A DNA stretch of 64,000 nucleotides from contig JAJTXQ010000014.1 of the NCBI GenBank assembly GCA_021462855.1, positions 338,182 through 402,181 of the forward strand. Direction: 5' to 3'. Under the pieces are notes generated by a model. That model worked only from the letters and a program-made list of their open reading frames with translations, ran no database searches and was not told where the DNA came from. This document shows positions 42,068 through 51,257 of the stretch, piece by piece. The position numbers and the translations under genes are program-made. Source of the DNA: Dehalococcoidia bacterium. GTDB lineage: Bacteria; Chloroflexota; Dehalococcoidia; DSTF01; JACRBR01. Numbering within the stretch: position 1 is the first letter of the stretch; the number at the start of each line of letters is the position of its first letter.

Positions 42068-42940
42068 ATGAACTCAACGAACGGCAGCCGCCGGGCGGCG
42101 GTCGTGACCGGCGCTTCGACCGGGATCGGCAAGGCGGCGGCGGTGGAACTGGCCGGCCGCGGGTTCGAGGTGTTCGCCGGCGTCCGCCGCGACGCCGACG
42201 CGCAGGCGCTGCGCGAGGCCGCCGCCGGCATCACGCCGGTCACGCTCGACGTGACGGATGCGGCATCGATCGCCGCCGCGCGCGCATCGGTCGAGGCGGC
42301 GCTCGGCGAACGCGGGCTCGCCGGCCTGGTGAACAACGCCGGCATCGGCGTGGGCGGCCCGCTGGAGTTCGTCGGGATCGACGGCCTGCGGCGGCAGTTC
42401 GAGGTGAACGTAATCGGACAGATCGCCGTGACGCAGGCGTTCCTGCCGGCGATCCGGCGCGCGCGCGGCCGCATCGTCAACATGGGGTCGATCAGCGGAC
42501 GCATGGCGACGCCGTTCGTCGGCCCGTACTCCGCATCCAAGCACGCGATGGAGGCGCTGACCGACGCGCTCCGCATCGAGTTGCGCCCGTGGGGCATCGG
42601 CGTATCGATCGTCGAGCCGGGCGCGATCGATACGCCGATCTGGGACAAGGCGCGCACCATGACCGACGAGATCGAGCGCGACTTGCCACCGGAGGGCGCC
42701 GCGCTGTACGCGAATGCCGTCGTCGCCATGCGCGGATTCCTCGAGGAACAGGCGAAGAGCGGCATCCCGCCGGAGCGCGTCGCGAAGGCGGTCGCGCATG
42801 CGCTGACGTCGCGCCGGCCCAAGACGCGCTATCTCGTCGGCGCCGATGCGCGGATGCAGGCGGTCGCGGCGGCCGTGGTACCGGACCGGCTGCTCGACCG
42901 CCTCGTCGTGAGCCAGCTGCGCCTGCCGCGGCGCCCGTAA
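42068..42940 (+). CDS. Short-chain dehydrogenase/reductase
   Basis: 290 residues. Classical SDR motifs: AAVVTGASTGIGKAAAVEL (TGxxxGIG, residues 10-28), GLVNNAGIGVGG (NNAG), SISGRMATPFVGPYSASKHAME (active-site Ser, then YxxxK) and IVEPGAIDTPIW. NADP(H) preference is likely from the Arg pair in GVRRDAD. The substrate cannot be inferred. GGGGAGG lies just before the ATG at 42068. The T-box promoter for ileS starts about 27 bases after its stop. Confidence 0.9.
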   Translation: MNSTNGSRRAAVVTGASTGIGKAAAVELAGRGFEVFAGVRRDADAQALREAAAGITPVTLDVTDAASIAAARASVEAALGERGLAGLVNNAGIGVGGPLEFVGIDGLRRQFEVNVIGQIAVTQAFLPAIRRARGRIVNMGSISGRMATPFVGPYSASKHAMEALTDALRIELRPWGIGVSIVEPGAIDTPIWDKARTMTDEIERDLPPEGAALYANAVVAMRGFLEEQAKSGIPPERVAKAVAHALTSRRPKTRYLVGADARMQAVAAAVVPDRLLDRLVVSQLRLPRRP

Positions 42941-42966
42941 CCGCGCTTGTTGGCGGAAACCCCGAT

Positions 42967-42995
42967 TTGTAGGCGCACCGGCGCGCGCCTATACT
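42967..42995 (+). promoter_or_regulatory. Promoter of the T-box/ileS transcript
   Basis: TTGTAG (42967-42972) and a near-consensus TATACT (42990-42995) are separated by 17 bases. The predicted start near 43002 is at the beginning of the T-box leader. Confidence 0.6.
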
Positions 42996-43002
42996 TCGCC
43001 CA

Positions 43003-43259
43003 ACAGCCGTGACGGAGACGAGTACGTCGCGCTGCGCCGCATAGCGAGTCCGGGCATGGTGGAAGCCGGGCGCAGGCGTCGCGACGGAAGATCCCTCCCG
43101 AGCTGGCCCGCCGAACGGCGAGTAAGCGGGTCCGGAAGCCCCCGTTAGCAGGGCAGGGCGTGTTGGCGCCCGGTGAGTGCCCGCCATCGCGGCGGGAACA
43201 AGGGTGGTACCGCGGGCTCCGCACATCGGCGCTCGTCCCTTCTCGGGACGGGCGTTTTT
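43003..43259 (+). promoter_or_regulatory. T-box leader, isoleucine type
   Basis: The invariant T-box AGGGTGGTACCGCG is at 43201-43214 and can pair with uncharged tRNA at its GGTA bulge. Downstream is a terminator: CGCTCGTCCC (43230-43239) pairs with GGGACGGGCG (43245-43254) and runs into TTTTT (43255-43259). In stem I a likely specifier is ATC at 43091-43093, an isoleucine codon, matching the downstream ileS. Low charged tRNA-Ile should favour readthrough. Confidence 0.93.
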
Positions 43260-43288
43260 CGTGCGCGCCGCACGGTCAGGAGTGAGCG

Positions 43289-46200
43289 ATGTTCGGACCA
43301 GTCTCGACGCGGCCAGCGTTCGTGGAGATGGAGAAGGCCACGCTGCAGTGGTGGCGCGACCGCGACATGATCGCCCGCTACATCCGCCGCAACGAGAAAT
43401 CCGAGCGCCGCTGGTCGTTCATCGATGGCCCGATCACCGCGAACAACCCCATGGGCGTGCACCACGCGTGGGGCCGCTCGTACAAGGACCTCTGGCAGCG
43501 CTTCCACACCATGCTCGGCGAACGACAGCGCTACCAGAACGGCTTCGACTGCCAGGGCCTCTGGATCGAAGTCGAGGTCGAGAAAGAGCACGGCTTCACA
43601 TCGAAGAAGGACATCCTCGCGTACGGCGTCGCGAAGTTCGTGCAGGAATGCAAGGACCGCGTGCAACGCTTCGCCGGCGTGCAGACGCAGCAGTCCATCC
43701 GCCTCGGCTACTGGATGGACTGGGACAACTCGTACTACACCAACTCCGACGAGAACAACTACACCATCTGGGCGTTTCTGAAGACGTGCCACGAGCGCGG
43801 CTACGTCTACAAGGGCAACGACTCCATGCCCTGGTGCCCGCGCTGCGGCACCGGCCTCTCCGAGCACGAGATCGTCACCGACGGCTACCGCGAGATCACG
43901 CACACATCGGTGTACGTGAAGTTCCCGATCAACGAGCGGCCGGGCGAAGCGCTGCTGATCTGGACGACGACGCCGTGGACGCTGCCCGGCAACGTCGCCG
44001 CCGCGGTGCACCCTGAGCTCACGTACCTGAAGGTCCGCCAGGGCGACGAGGTGCTCTATCTCTCGAAGGGCGCGGCGGCGAGCGCGCTCAAGGGTGAGCA
44101 CGAGGTGCTCGGCGAGGTGACGGGCGACGCGCTCGTCGGGCTGACGTACCGCGGGCCGTTCGACGAGCTGCCTGCCGCCGAGGGCGTCGCGCACCGCGTG
44201 ATCCCGTGGAGCGACGTGTCCGACGCCGAGGGCACGGGCATCGTCCATATCGCGCCGGGATGCGGCAAGGAGGACTTCCACCTCAGCAAGGAGCTCGGCC
44301 TCGGCGTCATCGCGCCCGCCGACGACGAGGGCAACTACGTCGCCGGGTTCGCCGGGCTCAGCGGCCGCTTCGTCGCCGACGACGGCACGCGCGACGCCAT
44401 CTTCGCATCCCTGCGGGACAAGGGCGTGCTCTACCGCACGCAGCAGTACCGTCACCGTTATCCGCACTGCTGGCGTTGCGGCACCGAGCTCATCTTCCGG
44501 CTGGTCGACGAATGGTTCATCGGCATGGACGCGCTCCGCCACGACATCGCCGAGGTGTCGAAGCAGATCCGCTGGATCCCCGACTTCGGCCTCGCGCGCG
44601 AGCTCGACTGGCTGAAGAACATGGACGACTGGATGATCTCGAAGAAGCGCTACTACGGCCTCGCGCTGCCGATCTACGACTGCCACGAGTGCGGCGCGTT
44701 CGAGGTCATCGGCAGCGAGACCGAGCTGAAGGAGCGCGCGGTCGAGGGCTGGGACGTGTTCGACGGCCACTCGCCGCACAAGCCGTTCATCGACGCGGTG
44801 AAGATCGCCTGTAAGGCGTGCGGCAAGCACGTCTCCCGCATCCCGGACGTCGGCAACCCGTGGCTCGACGCGGGCATTGTGCCGTTCTCGACACTCGACT
44901 GGCGGCACGACCGCGCGTACTGGGAGCAGTGGTTCCCCGCGCACTTCATCACCGAGGCGTTCCCCGGCCAGTTCCGAAACTGGTTCTACTCGCTCCTGAC
45001 GATGTCCACGGTGCTCACGAACGCGCCGCCGTTCCGCACCGTGCTCGGCCATGCGATGGTGCGCGACGAGCACGGCGAGGAGATGCACAAGAGCAAGGGC
45101 AACGCCATCTGGTTCGATGACGCCGCCGATTCGATGGGCGCCGACGTGATGCGCTGGCTGTTCTTCCGCCAGAACCCGGCGAACAACGTCAACTTCGGCT
45201 ACGGCCCGGCCGACGAAGTGCGGCGCGGGCTGTTCCTGACGCTGTGGAACACCTACGCGTTCTTCGTCACGTACGCATCGCTCGACGGCTGGACGCCGGC
45301 GCGCGCGGCGGAGGGCGACGCCGGCCGCACAGAGCTCGACCGCTGGGCGCTGTCCGAGTTGCACACGCTCGTCCGCGGCGTCACCGATGCACTGGCGGCG
45401 TTCGACGCGCTCGCCGCGACGAAGCTCGTCGAGGGGTTCGTCGAGGACCTGTCGAACTGGTACGTCCGGCGCAGCCGCCGCCGCTTCTGGAAGTCCGAGA
45501 GCGACAGCGACAAGCTCGCGGCCTACGCCACGCTCTACGAGTGCCTCGTCACGCTCACGAAGCTCATGGCGCCGTTCACGCCGTTCCTGGCCGAGGCGAT
45601 GTACCAGAACCTCGTCCGCGCGCACGACGAGGACGCCCCGGAGAGCGTGCACCTCGCCGACTGGCCGCAGGGCGACGCGTCGAAGATCGACGTGGCGCTG
45701 GCCGACGAGACGCGGCTCGTGATGCGCATCGCATCGCTCGGCCGCGCGGCGCGGGCGAAGGCGCAGATCAAGGTCCGGCAGCCCGTCGCCGAGCTGTTCG
45801 TGAAGCTGCCGACAACGATGGAGGAGCACGCACTCGAGCGGCTCGCGCCCCAGCTGCTCGAAGAGCTGAACGTGAAAGAGCTGCGCATCGTCCGCGACCA
45901 GACCGACTTCCTGCGGTTCGAGGTGAAACCGAACCTCAAGCTGCTCGGCCAGAAGTACGGCCGCGCCGTGCAGGACATCGCGAGGGCGCTCGGCGCGATG
46001 CCCGACCGCGAGCTCGGCGAGCTCGCGCGCGCCGTTTCCGCCGGCCGCGAGGTCGAGGTCGCGGGCAAACGGCTGGCGCCAGACGAACTGCTCATCAACG
46101 GCCGCGAGAAGGAGGGGTTCGCCTCGGCCGAGGACCTTGGCGCCGTGGTGATCGTATCGACCGAGATGACACCGGAGCTCGAGCAGGAGGGCCTCGCGCG

Positions 46201-46441
46201 CGAGATCGTGCATCGCATCCAGAACCTGCGCAAGGACGCCGGGTTCGAGATCGCCGACCGCATCCGCACGTACGTCGCCGGCGACGGCGGCCTGCGCGAC
46301 GCGCTCGACCGCTTCGACGCGTACGTGCGGCAGGAGACGCTGTCCGTCGACCTGAGCGACGCGCCGCCGCCGGCCGGCGCCCACCGCGAGACGGCGAGCA
46401 TCGACGGGCGGGACGTGACGCTCGCCGTCGAGCGCGTGTGA
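43289..46441 (+). CDS. ileS: Isoleucyl-tRNA synthetase with divergent HIGH and KMSKS motifs
   Basis: 1050 residues, normal for IleRS. The Rossmann entry reads DGPITANNPMGVHHAWGRS, so the HIGH motif is replaced by VHHAWGR. The editing domain has TTTPWTLPGNVAAAVHPELTY and GTGIVHIAPGCGKEDF. The KMSKS site is EEMHKSKGNAIW, that is KSKGN without the usual MS. The anticodon domain and a C-terminal extension follow. The T-box with an Ile specifier upstream supports the amino acid. Other synthetases of the Ile/Val/Leu group share the fold, but the family blocks and T-box fit Ile. AGGAG precedes the ATG. Confidence 0.93.
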   Translation: MFGPVSTRPAFVEMEKATLQWWRDRDMIARYIRRNEKSERRWSFIDGPITANNPMGVHHAWGRSYKDLWQRFHTMLGERQRYQNGFDCQGLWIEVEVEKEHGFTSKKDILAYGVAKFVQECKDRVQRFAGVQTQQSIRLGYWMDWDNSYYTNSDENNYTIWAFLKTCHERGYVYKGNDSMPWCPRCGTGLSEHEIVTDGYREITHTSVYVKFPINERPGEALLIWTTTPWTLPGNVAAAVHPELTYLKVRQGDEVLYLSKGAAASALKGEHEVLGEVTGDALVGLTYRGPFDELPAAEGVAHRVIPWSDVSDAEGTGIVHIAPGCGKEDFHLSKELGLGVIAPADDEGNYVAGFAGLSGRFVADDGTRDAIFASLRDKGVLYRTQQYRHRYPHCWRCGTELIFRLVDEWFIGMDALRHDIAEVSKQIRWIPDFGLARELDWLKNMDDWMISKKRYYGLALPIYDCHECGAFEVIGSETELKERAVEGWDVFDGHSPHKPFIDAVKIACKACGKHVSRIPDVGNPWLDAGIVPFSTLDWRHDRAYWEQWFPAHFITEAFPGQFRNWFYSLLTMSTVLTNAPPFRTVLGHAMVRDEHGEEMHKSKGNAIWFDDAADSMGADVMRWLFFRQNPANNVNFGYGPADEVRRGLFLTLWNTYAFFVTYASLDGWTPARAAEGDAGRTELDRWALSELHTLVRGVTDALAAFDALAATKLVEGFVEDLSNWYVRRSRRRFWKSESDSDKLAAYATLYECLVTLTKLMAPFTPFLAEAMYQNLVRAHDEDAPESVHLADWPQGDASKIDVALADETRLVMRIASLGRAARAKAQIKVRQPVAELFVKLPTTMEEHALERLAPQLLEELNVKELRIVRDQTDFLRFEVKPNLKLLGQKYGRAVQDIARALGAMPDRELGELARAVSAGREVEVAGKRLAPDELLINGREKEGFASAEDLGAVVIVSTEMTPELEQEGLAREIVHRIQNLRKDAGFEIADRIRTYVAGDGGLRDALDRFDAYVRQETLSVDLSDAPPPAGAHRETASIDGRDVTLAVERV

Positions 46442-47865
46442 CCGCGCGCGACTCGTCGGGAGGCATGCCGTCCCGCGGTGCGATGCTCGCGCTGGCCGCG
46501 ATCTTCGCCATCGCGCTGGCGCTGCGGCTCGCATGGCTCGCGCAGACCGACACCGAGCTGCTGCCGATGTCGGACCCGCAGTACTACCACGCCACGGCGG
46601 TGAACCTCGCCGGCGGGCGCGGGTACAGCGTCGCCGTCGACCCAACCGGCGCGGGCTTCATCCCCGGGCCGGAGAGCGAGGCGACGGCGTTCTGGGCGCC
46701 CGGCTATCCGTTCGCGCTGGCGCCGCTGTACTGGCTCTTCGGCGACGACCAGCGCATCGCGAAGGGGTTCAATGCCGTCGTCGGCGCGCTGACGGTGCTG
46801 CCGGTGTTCTACCTGGCATGGCGGCTCGGCGGCGCAGGCAAGCGCACGCTCACGATCCGCGAATGGTCATTCGATGCCCCGCCTGCGGCGGGCGAGGCGG
46901 CGACTCGCGAGATGCTCGAGTTCTCCCGCCTTCCGCAGATGCGCGCCGATGCCACGGGATTAACCGCCGCAGCGTTATTCGCGGTCATGCCATCGCTCGT
47001 GTACTGGACGGCGTCGCTGTTCAGCGAGCCGCTGTTCACGTTCGGTATCGCGGCGACGCTGGCGCTCGCGGCGTGGGGGGGCGACCGCGACGGCCGCGCG
47101 CGCGTCGCGGCGTGCTTCGCCGTGGGCCTGGCGCTGATCGCCACATCGTTCGTGCGCTCGCAGGGCACGCTGATGTTCGTGCCGGTCGCCGTGCTGCTCG
47201 TCCGTTCGTTCGATGTGCGGGCGCTGCTGCGCACGTTCGCGCCCGTCGCCGCCGGCGTCGCGCTGGTCGTCGTGCCGTGGGCCATCCGCAATGAGATGGC
47301 AATGGGGCGGCCGTGGCTGATCAACAGCAACCTCGGCTACAACATGCGCATCGCGCACGCCGAGTATTCGACGGGCACCTACGTGCCGCCGGACGACCTG
47401 TGGGGCGAGCAGCCCGGCATCTCGTTCAAGGAGCGCGAGATCCTGTTCGACGACCTCGGCCGCGAGCGCGCGATCGAGTACGCGCGGGAGCATCCGGGGC
47501 GCGAGATCGAACTCGCCGCGAAGCGCGTCGGCTACCTGTCGCGCTCCGACGCCGAGGCCGCGGTGCAATGGTCGGAGAGCCTCGGCGCGACGCAGCTCGC
47601 GGCGGGCGATCGCGGGCTCTGGATCATGCTCGGCGACCTGTTCTGGTATCCGCTCCTGATCCTCGCGCTGCTGTCCCTGGTCGTGGTCCCGCGCACGCGC
47701 ATGGCGTGGGCGATGTGGTCGGCCGTCGGCGTGTGGGTGCTGCTGCACACGGTGTTCGCCGGCGAGCCGCGCTATCACGTGCCGGTCGTGCCCGCGCTCG
47801 CCGTGCTCGCGGCGGCGACGCTCGTGCGCGCATGGGAACTGCTGCCCGACGAAGAGCGCGCCTGA
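46438..47865 (+). CDS. PMT_2-type membrane glycosyltransferase
   Basis: 475 residues with about ten to eleven membrane segments. Near the start the loop SDPQYYHATAVNLAGGRGYS and later FWAPGYPFALAPLY are typical of ArnT/GT39/GT83-like enzymes that use polyprenyl-linked sugars. The GTG at 46438 overlaps the ileS stop (GTGA), so it is transcribed behind the T-box, which is unusual for a sugar transferase. The acceptor is unknown. The C-terminal hydrophobic part has RYHVPVVPALAVLAAATL. Confidence 0.78.
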   Translation: MTARDSSGGMPSRGAMLALAAIFAIALALRLAWLAQTDTELLPMSDPQYYHATAVNLAGGRGYSVAVDPTGAGFIPGPESEATAFWAPGYPFALAPLYWLFGDDQRIAKGFNAVVGALTVLPVFYLAWRLGGAGKRTLTIREWSFDAPPAAGEAATREMLEFSRLPQMRADATGLTAAALFAVMPSLVYWTASLFSEPLFTFGIAATLALAAWGGDRDGRARVAACFAVGLALIATSFVRSQGTLMFVPVAVLLVRSFDVRALLRTFAPVAAGVALVVVPWAIRNEMAMGRPWLINSNLGYNMRIAHAEYSTGTYVPPDDLWGEQPGISFKEREILFDDLGRERAIEYAREHPGREIELAAKRVGYLSRSDAEAAVQWSESLGATQLAAGDRGLWIMLGDLFWYPLLILALLSLVVVPRTRMAWAMWSAVGVWVLLHTVFAGEPRYHVPVVPALAVLAAATLVRAWELLPDEERA

Positions 47866-47868
47866 GCG

Positions 47869-49173
47869 TCAGGCCGCCTCCGCCTCCGCCCGCGCGGCGC
47901 CGGCCACCTCCGGCGACGACGACTCGGCGGGCCACAGCAGGTCGGACAGCAGCATCCACGAGAACGCGGCAAAGACGACCACGTTGAGCCCGGCGACGTA
48001 GTGCGTGCCGACGGCATCGTCCCAGCGCCGCATCCACGACTCCACCGGCGGCGCGACGAGCACCATGTTCACGAACAGCGTCGCCGACAGCGCCGCATAC
48101 ACCCACAGCAGCCGCCGCTCGACGAGCAGCGCCGGTGCGAGGAGCGCGATCGCCGGATACATGTACCGCTCGTGCGTATTCGTCGGCAGCACGTAAAAGG
48201 CGACGAAGAGGTACCCCGCCGCGACGAGCCCGGCGCGCAGCGTCGGGAAGCGCCAGGCGTACGCCGTCGCCAGCGCCGCCGCGACGAGCGAGCACCCGAG
48301 CGAGAACCGCTGGTACGTCACGCCGGCGAACAGCACGTCGGTCGACTCCGGCACCTTGTCGAACGGGATAAACCACCAAAGATTCCACGCGTTCTGCGTC
48401 AGCGCCGTCACGCCGTTGTTGTTGTTGAACAGCTTCCGGTACGTGTCCACGAGCCGCTCCGCGTCGCCGGCGACGAGCCAGGGCACAAGCGGCACGAGCA
48501 GCACGGCGGCCGCCGCGAAGCCACCCCGCACGAGCCCGCGCACGCCGGACGCGCGGACCACCAGCACACCGACCACCGGCGTGAAGATCACCGGCTGCGG
48601 CTTGTGCAGCACGCCGAACGCCAGCGCCGCGCACGCCAGCTCCGGGCGCCCGGCGGCGGCGAACGCCACCGCCGCCAGCCCCGAAACGGCGACCACCGCA
48701 TCGATCTGCGCCCAGACGGCGGAGTCGTAGACGACCACCGGGTGCAGCGCGACGAGCGCCGACACGCCGAGCGCGCCGAAGCTGGCGCGGTCGCGGGGAA
48801 GCAACGCCCGCGCCACCGCGTACACGACCGCGATCAGCGCGAGGTCGTAGAGCAGCGGCGGCGCCTTCACGAGCGCCTTCAATCCGAAGGCGTCGGTGTC
48901 GAACGCGCCGCCGAACCAGCCGTAGGGCAGCGCCAGCGCCCACATCAGGTACTGGTAGGCGACGTACGACGTCCCGGTGTCGCGGAACGAGTCGACCAGG
49001 CCGCGCTCATGGATAAACACGACGTGGCGCTTGAACGTGTACTCGTCGGTGAAGACCTCGGTGAGGTACGCCGTCGCCGGCAACAGCGCGAGGCGGAGCG
49101 CCGTCGCGATGGCGAGGATCAGCAGCAGCCAGCGGCCGTCTGTGGAACCCACGAACGCGCGAAGCCGTCCCAT
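47869..49173 (-). CDS. Polytopic membrane protein, GT-C glycosyltransferase-like
   Basis: 434 residues with about ten membrane segments. Features of GT-C enzymes are TDEYTFKRHVVF in the first outer loop (acidic pair), HPVVVYDSAVWAQIDAVVAV and a late THERYMYPAIALLAP, the HERY-like motif found in polyprenol-phosphate mannosyltransferases. Convergent with the previous gene. I take the ATG at 49173-49171; the frame is open 27 codons further up but is rich in Arg and lacks a plausible start. Sugar and acceptor unknown. Confidence 0.72.
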   Translation of the reverse strand: MGRLRAFVGSTDGRWLLLILAIATALRLALLPATAYLTEVFTDEYTFKRHVVFIHERGLVDSFRDTGTSYVAYQYLMWALALPYGWFGGAFDTDAFGLKALVKAPPLLYDLALIAVVYAVARALLPRDRASFGALGVSALVALHPVVVYDSAVWAQIDAVVAVSGLAAVAFAAAGRPELACAALAFGVLHKPQPVIFTPVVGVLVVRASGVRGLVRGGFAAAAVLLVPLVPWLVAGDAERLVDTYRKLFNNNNGVTALTQNAWNLWWFIPFDKVPESTDVLFAGVTYQRFSLGCSLVAAALATAYAWRFPTLRAGLVAAGYLFVAFYVLPTNTHERYMYPAIALLAPALLVERRLLWVYAALSATLFVNMVLVAPPVESWMRRWDDAVGTHYVAGLNVVVFAAFSWMLLSDLLWPAESSSPEVAGAARAEAEAA

Positions 49174-49274
49174 CGCACCCCGCCGTCGCGCGCGATGTGG
49201 CGGCCGCACGACGGCGCGCGCATTGTAACCGGCGCCGCCTACCGCGAACGCCACCCCGCCGATACGCTGGCCAC

Positions 49275-50462
49275 ATGGACGGACGCGAACTCAAGGCGCG
49301 CGCGGCGATCAGCGGCCTCGGCATCTCCGAGATGGGCCGCGTCTATGGCCACGACGCCTCGCACTTCGCCGCCGAGGCCATCCAGCGCGCGGTCGCCGAT
49401 GCCGGCCTGCGCAAGGAGGACATCGACGGCCTGCTCGTCAGCCCGGGCGTCAGCATGACGGGGCAGATGGGCGGCGTCGGGCTGCAGAACTACCTGGGGC
49501 TGACGCACCTGCGCCTGCTCGCCAGCATGAACGTCGGCGGCGCGACCGCGAACGTGATGGTGCAGTACGCCGCGCTGGCCGTCATCCACGGCATGGCGAA
49601 TCACGTCGTCTGCGTCTTCGCCGATGCGCCGTTGCGCGAGGGACGGGGCGGCGCGGCGGCGTACAGCGGCGCCGCGCGCCCGCGGCCATCCGGCATGGGC
49701 GGGTTGTACTCGGCGTTCGGCGTCGTCGGCGTCAACGCCCTCTACGCGCTCGCCGCTCGCCGGCACATGGCGATGTACGGCACCACGAACGACCACCTCG
49801 GCGCGGTCGCCGTCGCGCAGCGGCGGTGGGCAGCGATGAACCCGATCGCCGAGCACCGCGCGCCGCTGACCATGGAGGACTACCACGCATCGCGCTGGGT
49901 CGCCGAGCCGCTGCACCTGCTCGACTGCTGCCTCGTGTCGAACGGCGGCGTCGCCGTCATCGTCTCGAGGGCGGAGGAAGCGCGCGACCTGGCGCAGCCG
50001 CCGGCGTACATCTGGGGCATGGGGCAGGGGCACCCCGGCGACATGCGCCGCCGCGGCTGGGACGTCGAGACCGAGACCGGCGCGCCGATGGCGAAGGAGA
50101 AGGCGTTCGCCATGGCCGGCATCGCCACCCGCGATGTCGACGTGCTGCAGGCGTACGACTGCTACACCTACACCGTGGTCGTGACGCTCGAGGACTACGG
50201 GTTCTGCGCCAAGGGCGATGGCGGCCCGTTCGCCGCGAGCGGCGCGCTCGCGCCCGGCGGCGCGCTGCCGACGAACACCGGCGGCGGCCAGCTCAGCGCG
50301 TACTACATGTGGGGCATGACGCCGCTGTCCGAAGGCGTCATCCAGGCGCGCGGGCAGGGTGGCGAACGCCAGGCGGCGAAGCGCGACATCGTGCTCGTGA
50401 CGGGAAACGGCGGCGTCCTCGACCACCACAGCACGCTCGTGCTGTCGCCGCACCCGGCGTAG
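49275..50462 (+). CDS. Thiolase-like protein lacking the catalytic cysteine (Ltp2/SCP-x type)
   Basis: 395 residues of the thiolase fold: AISGLGISEMGRVYGHDASHF, ADAGLRKEDIDGLLV, and the C-terminal NTGGGQLSAYYMWGM. Where classical thiolases have the nucleophile Cys in a CASG-like loop, this reads NVGGATANVMVQYAAL, without Cys, and the later His of the NxHGG motif is also changed (NTGGG). Such Cys-free members (Ltp2-like) work as retro-aldolases in complex with a DUF35 protein; one is encoded three genes on, at 50853. Substrate unknown. The ATG at 49275 is used. Confidence 0.82.
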   Translation: MDGRELKARAAISGLGISEMGRVYGHDASHFAAEAIQRAVADAGLRKEDIDGLLVSPGVSMTGQMGGVGLQNYLGLTHLRLLASMNVGGATANVMVQYAALAVIHGMANHVVCVFADAPLREGRGGAAAYSGAARPRPSGMGGLYSAFGVVGVNALYALAARRHMAMYGTTNDHLGAVAVAQRRWAAMNPIAEHRAPLTMEDYHASRWVAEPLHLLDCCLVSNGGVAVIVSRAEEARDLAQPPAYIWGMGQGHPGDMRRRGWDVETETGAPMAKEKAFAMAGIATRDVDVLQAYDCYTYTVVVTLEDYGFCAKGDGGPFAASGALAPGGALPTNTGGGQLSAYYMWGMTPLSEGVIQARGQGGERQAAKRDIVLVTGNGGVLDHHSTLVLSPHPA

Positions 50463-50475
50463 GCGGAGGCGCGCG

Positions 50476-50856
50476 ATGGCGGGGCGGCACGGCGTGACGT
50501 TCAACCAGGTGCGGGAGATCATGCTCGCGTTGCCCGGCGTCACCGAAGGCACAAGCTACGGCACACCCGCGTTCCGCACGGGGACGAAGTTCATGTCTCG
50601 TCTGCGCGACGAGGATGTGCTCGTGCTGACGCCGGTGGACGACATCCAGCAACGGTTCCTGATGGAGACCCGGCCGGGGGCGTTCTTCACGACTGACCAC
50701 TACCGCGGCTACCCGACGATCCTGGTGCGGCTGTCGAAGGCGCGGGAGGGCGAGCTGCGCAACCTCATCGCCGGGTGCTGGCGCGCGCTGGCGACGGCGA
50801 AGATGCTCGCCGCGCGGCCAGGGGCGGCGCCGGCAAGGAAGCGAGGCGTGACATGA
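50476..50856 (+). CDS. MmcQ/YjbR family DNA-binding-like protein
   Basis: 126 residues. Family pattern: MLALPGVTEGTSYGTPAFRTGTKFMSRLRDEDVLVL, then TDHYRGYPTILVRLSKAREGELRNLIAGCWRALA. This CyaY-like fold binds DNA in some members; the biological role is mostly unknown. It starts 14 bases after the thiolase-like gene and its stop overlaps the DUF35 ATG. Placed in the operon perhaps by chance, since the family is not tied to acyl-CoA metabolism. Confidence 0.85.
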   Translation: MAGRHGVTFNQVREIMLALPGVTEGTSYGTPAFRTGTKFMSRLRDEDVLVLTPVDDIQQRFLMETRPGAFFTTDHYRGYPTILVRLSKAREGELRNLIAGCWRALATAKMLAARPGAAPARKRGVT

Positions 50857-51257
50857 GCGAGTACCGCCGCCCCATCCCCCAGGCCGACGACGAGTCCCGC
50901 GAGTTCTACGATGGCGCGCGCCGCCACGAGCTGATGCTCATGCGCTGCAGGCGGTGCGGCGCCTGGCGCCTGCCGTCCCGGCCGCGCTGCCCCGACTGCT
51001 GGTCGACCGACACCGAGTGGGCGCGCGCAAGCGGACGCGGCACGCTCTACTCGTTCGGCATCATGCATCAGAAATACCCCGGGTTCGAGGACGAGGTGCC
51101 GTACAACTACGCCGTCGTCGAACTCGAGGAAGGGCCGCGCATCGTCTCGAATATCGTCGGTGTCGACGAGGCCGCGCTGCGCGTCGACATGCCCCTGCGC
51201 GCCGTGTTCGACGACGTGTCCGCCGACACGACGCTCGTCCGTTTCACCTCCGCCTGA
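50853..51257 (+). CDS. DUF35 zinc-ribbon/OB-fold protein
   Basis: 134 residues. A zinc ribbon with MRCRRCG and RCPDCW (about residues 29-50) is followed by an OB fold: GRGTLYSFGIMHQKYPGFED and YAVVELEEGPRIVSNI. These proteins partner Cys-free thiolase-like enzymes, as ChsH2 does with Ltp2 in steroid side-chain breakdown, and acetoacetyl-CoA thiolase complexes in archaea. The ATG overlaps the YjbR stop and its stop overlaps the next ATG (TGATG). Context supports a two-subunit acyl-CoA lyase or transferase with 49275. Confidence 0.9.
   Translation: MSEYRRPIPQADDESREFYDGARRHELMLMRCRRCGAWRLPSRPRCPDCWSTDTEWARASGRGTLYSFGIMHQKYPGFEDEVPYNYAVVELEEGPRIVSNIVGVDEAALRVDMPLRAVFDDVSADTTLVRFTSA

Noticed and set aside
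43145-46645. Long minus-strand open frame opposite ileS
   Set aside because: An antisense shadow of IleRS; low-complexity translation and no start signals.
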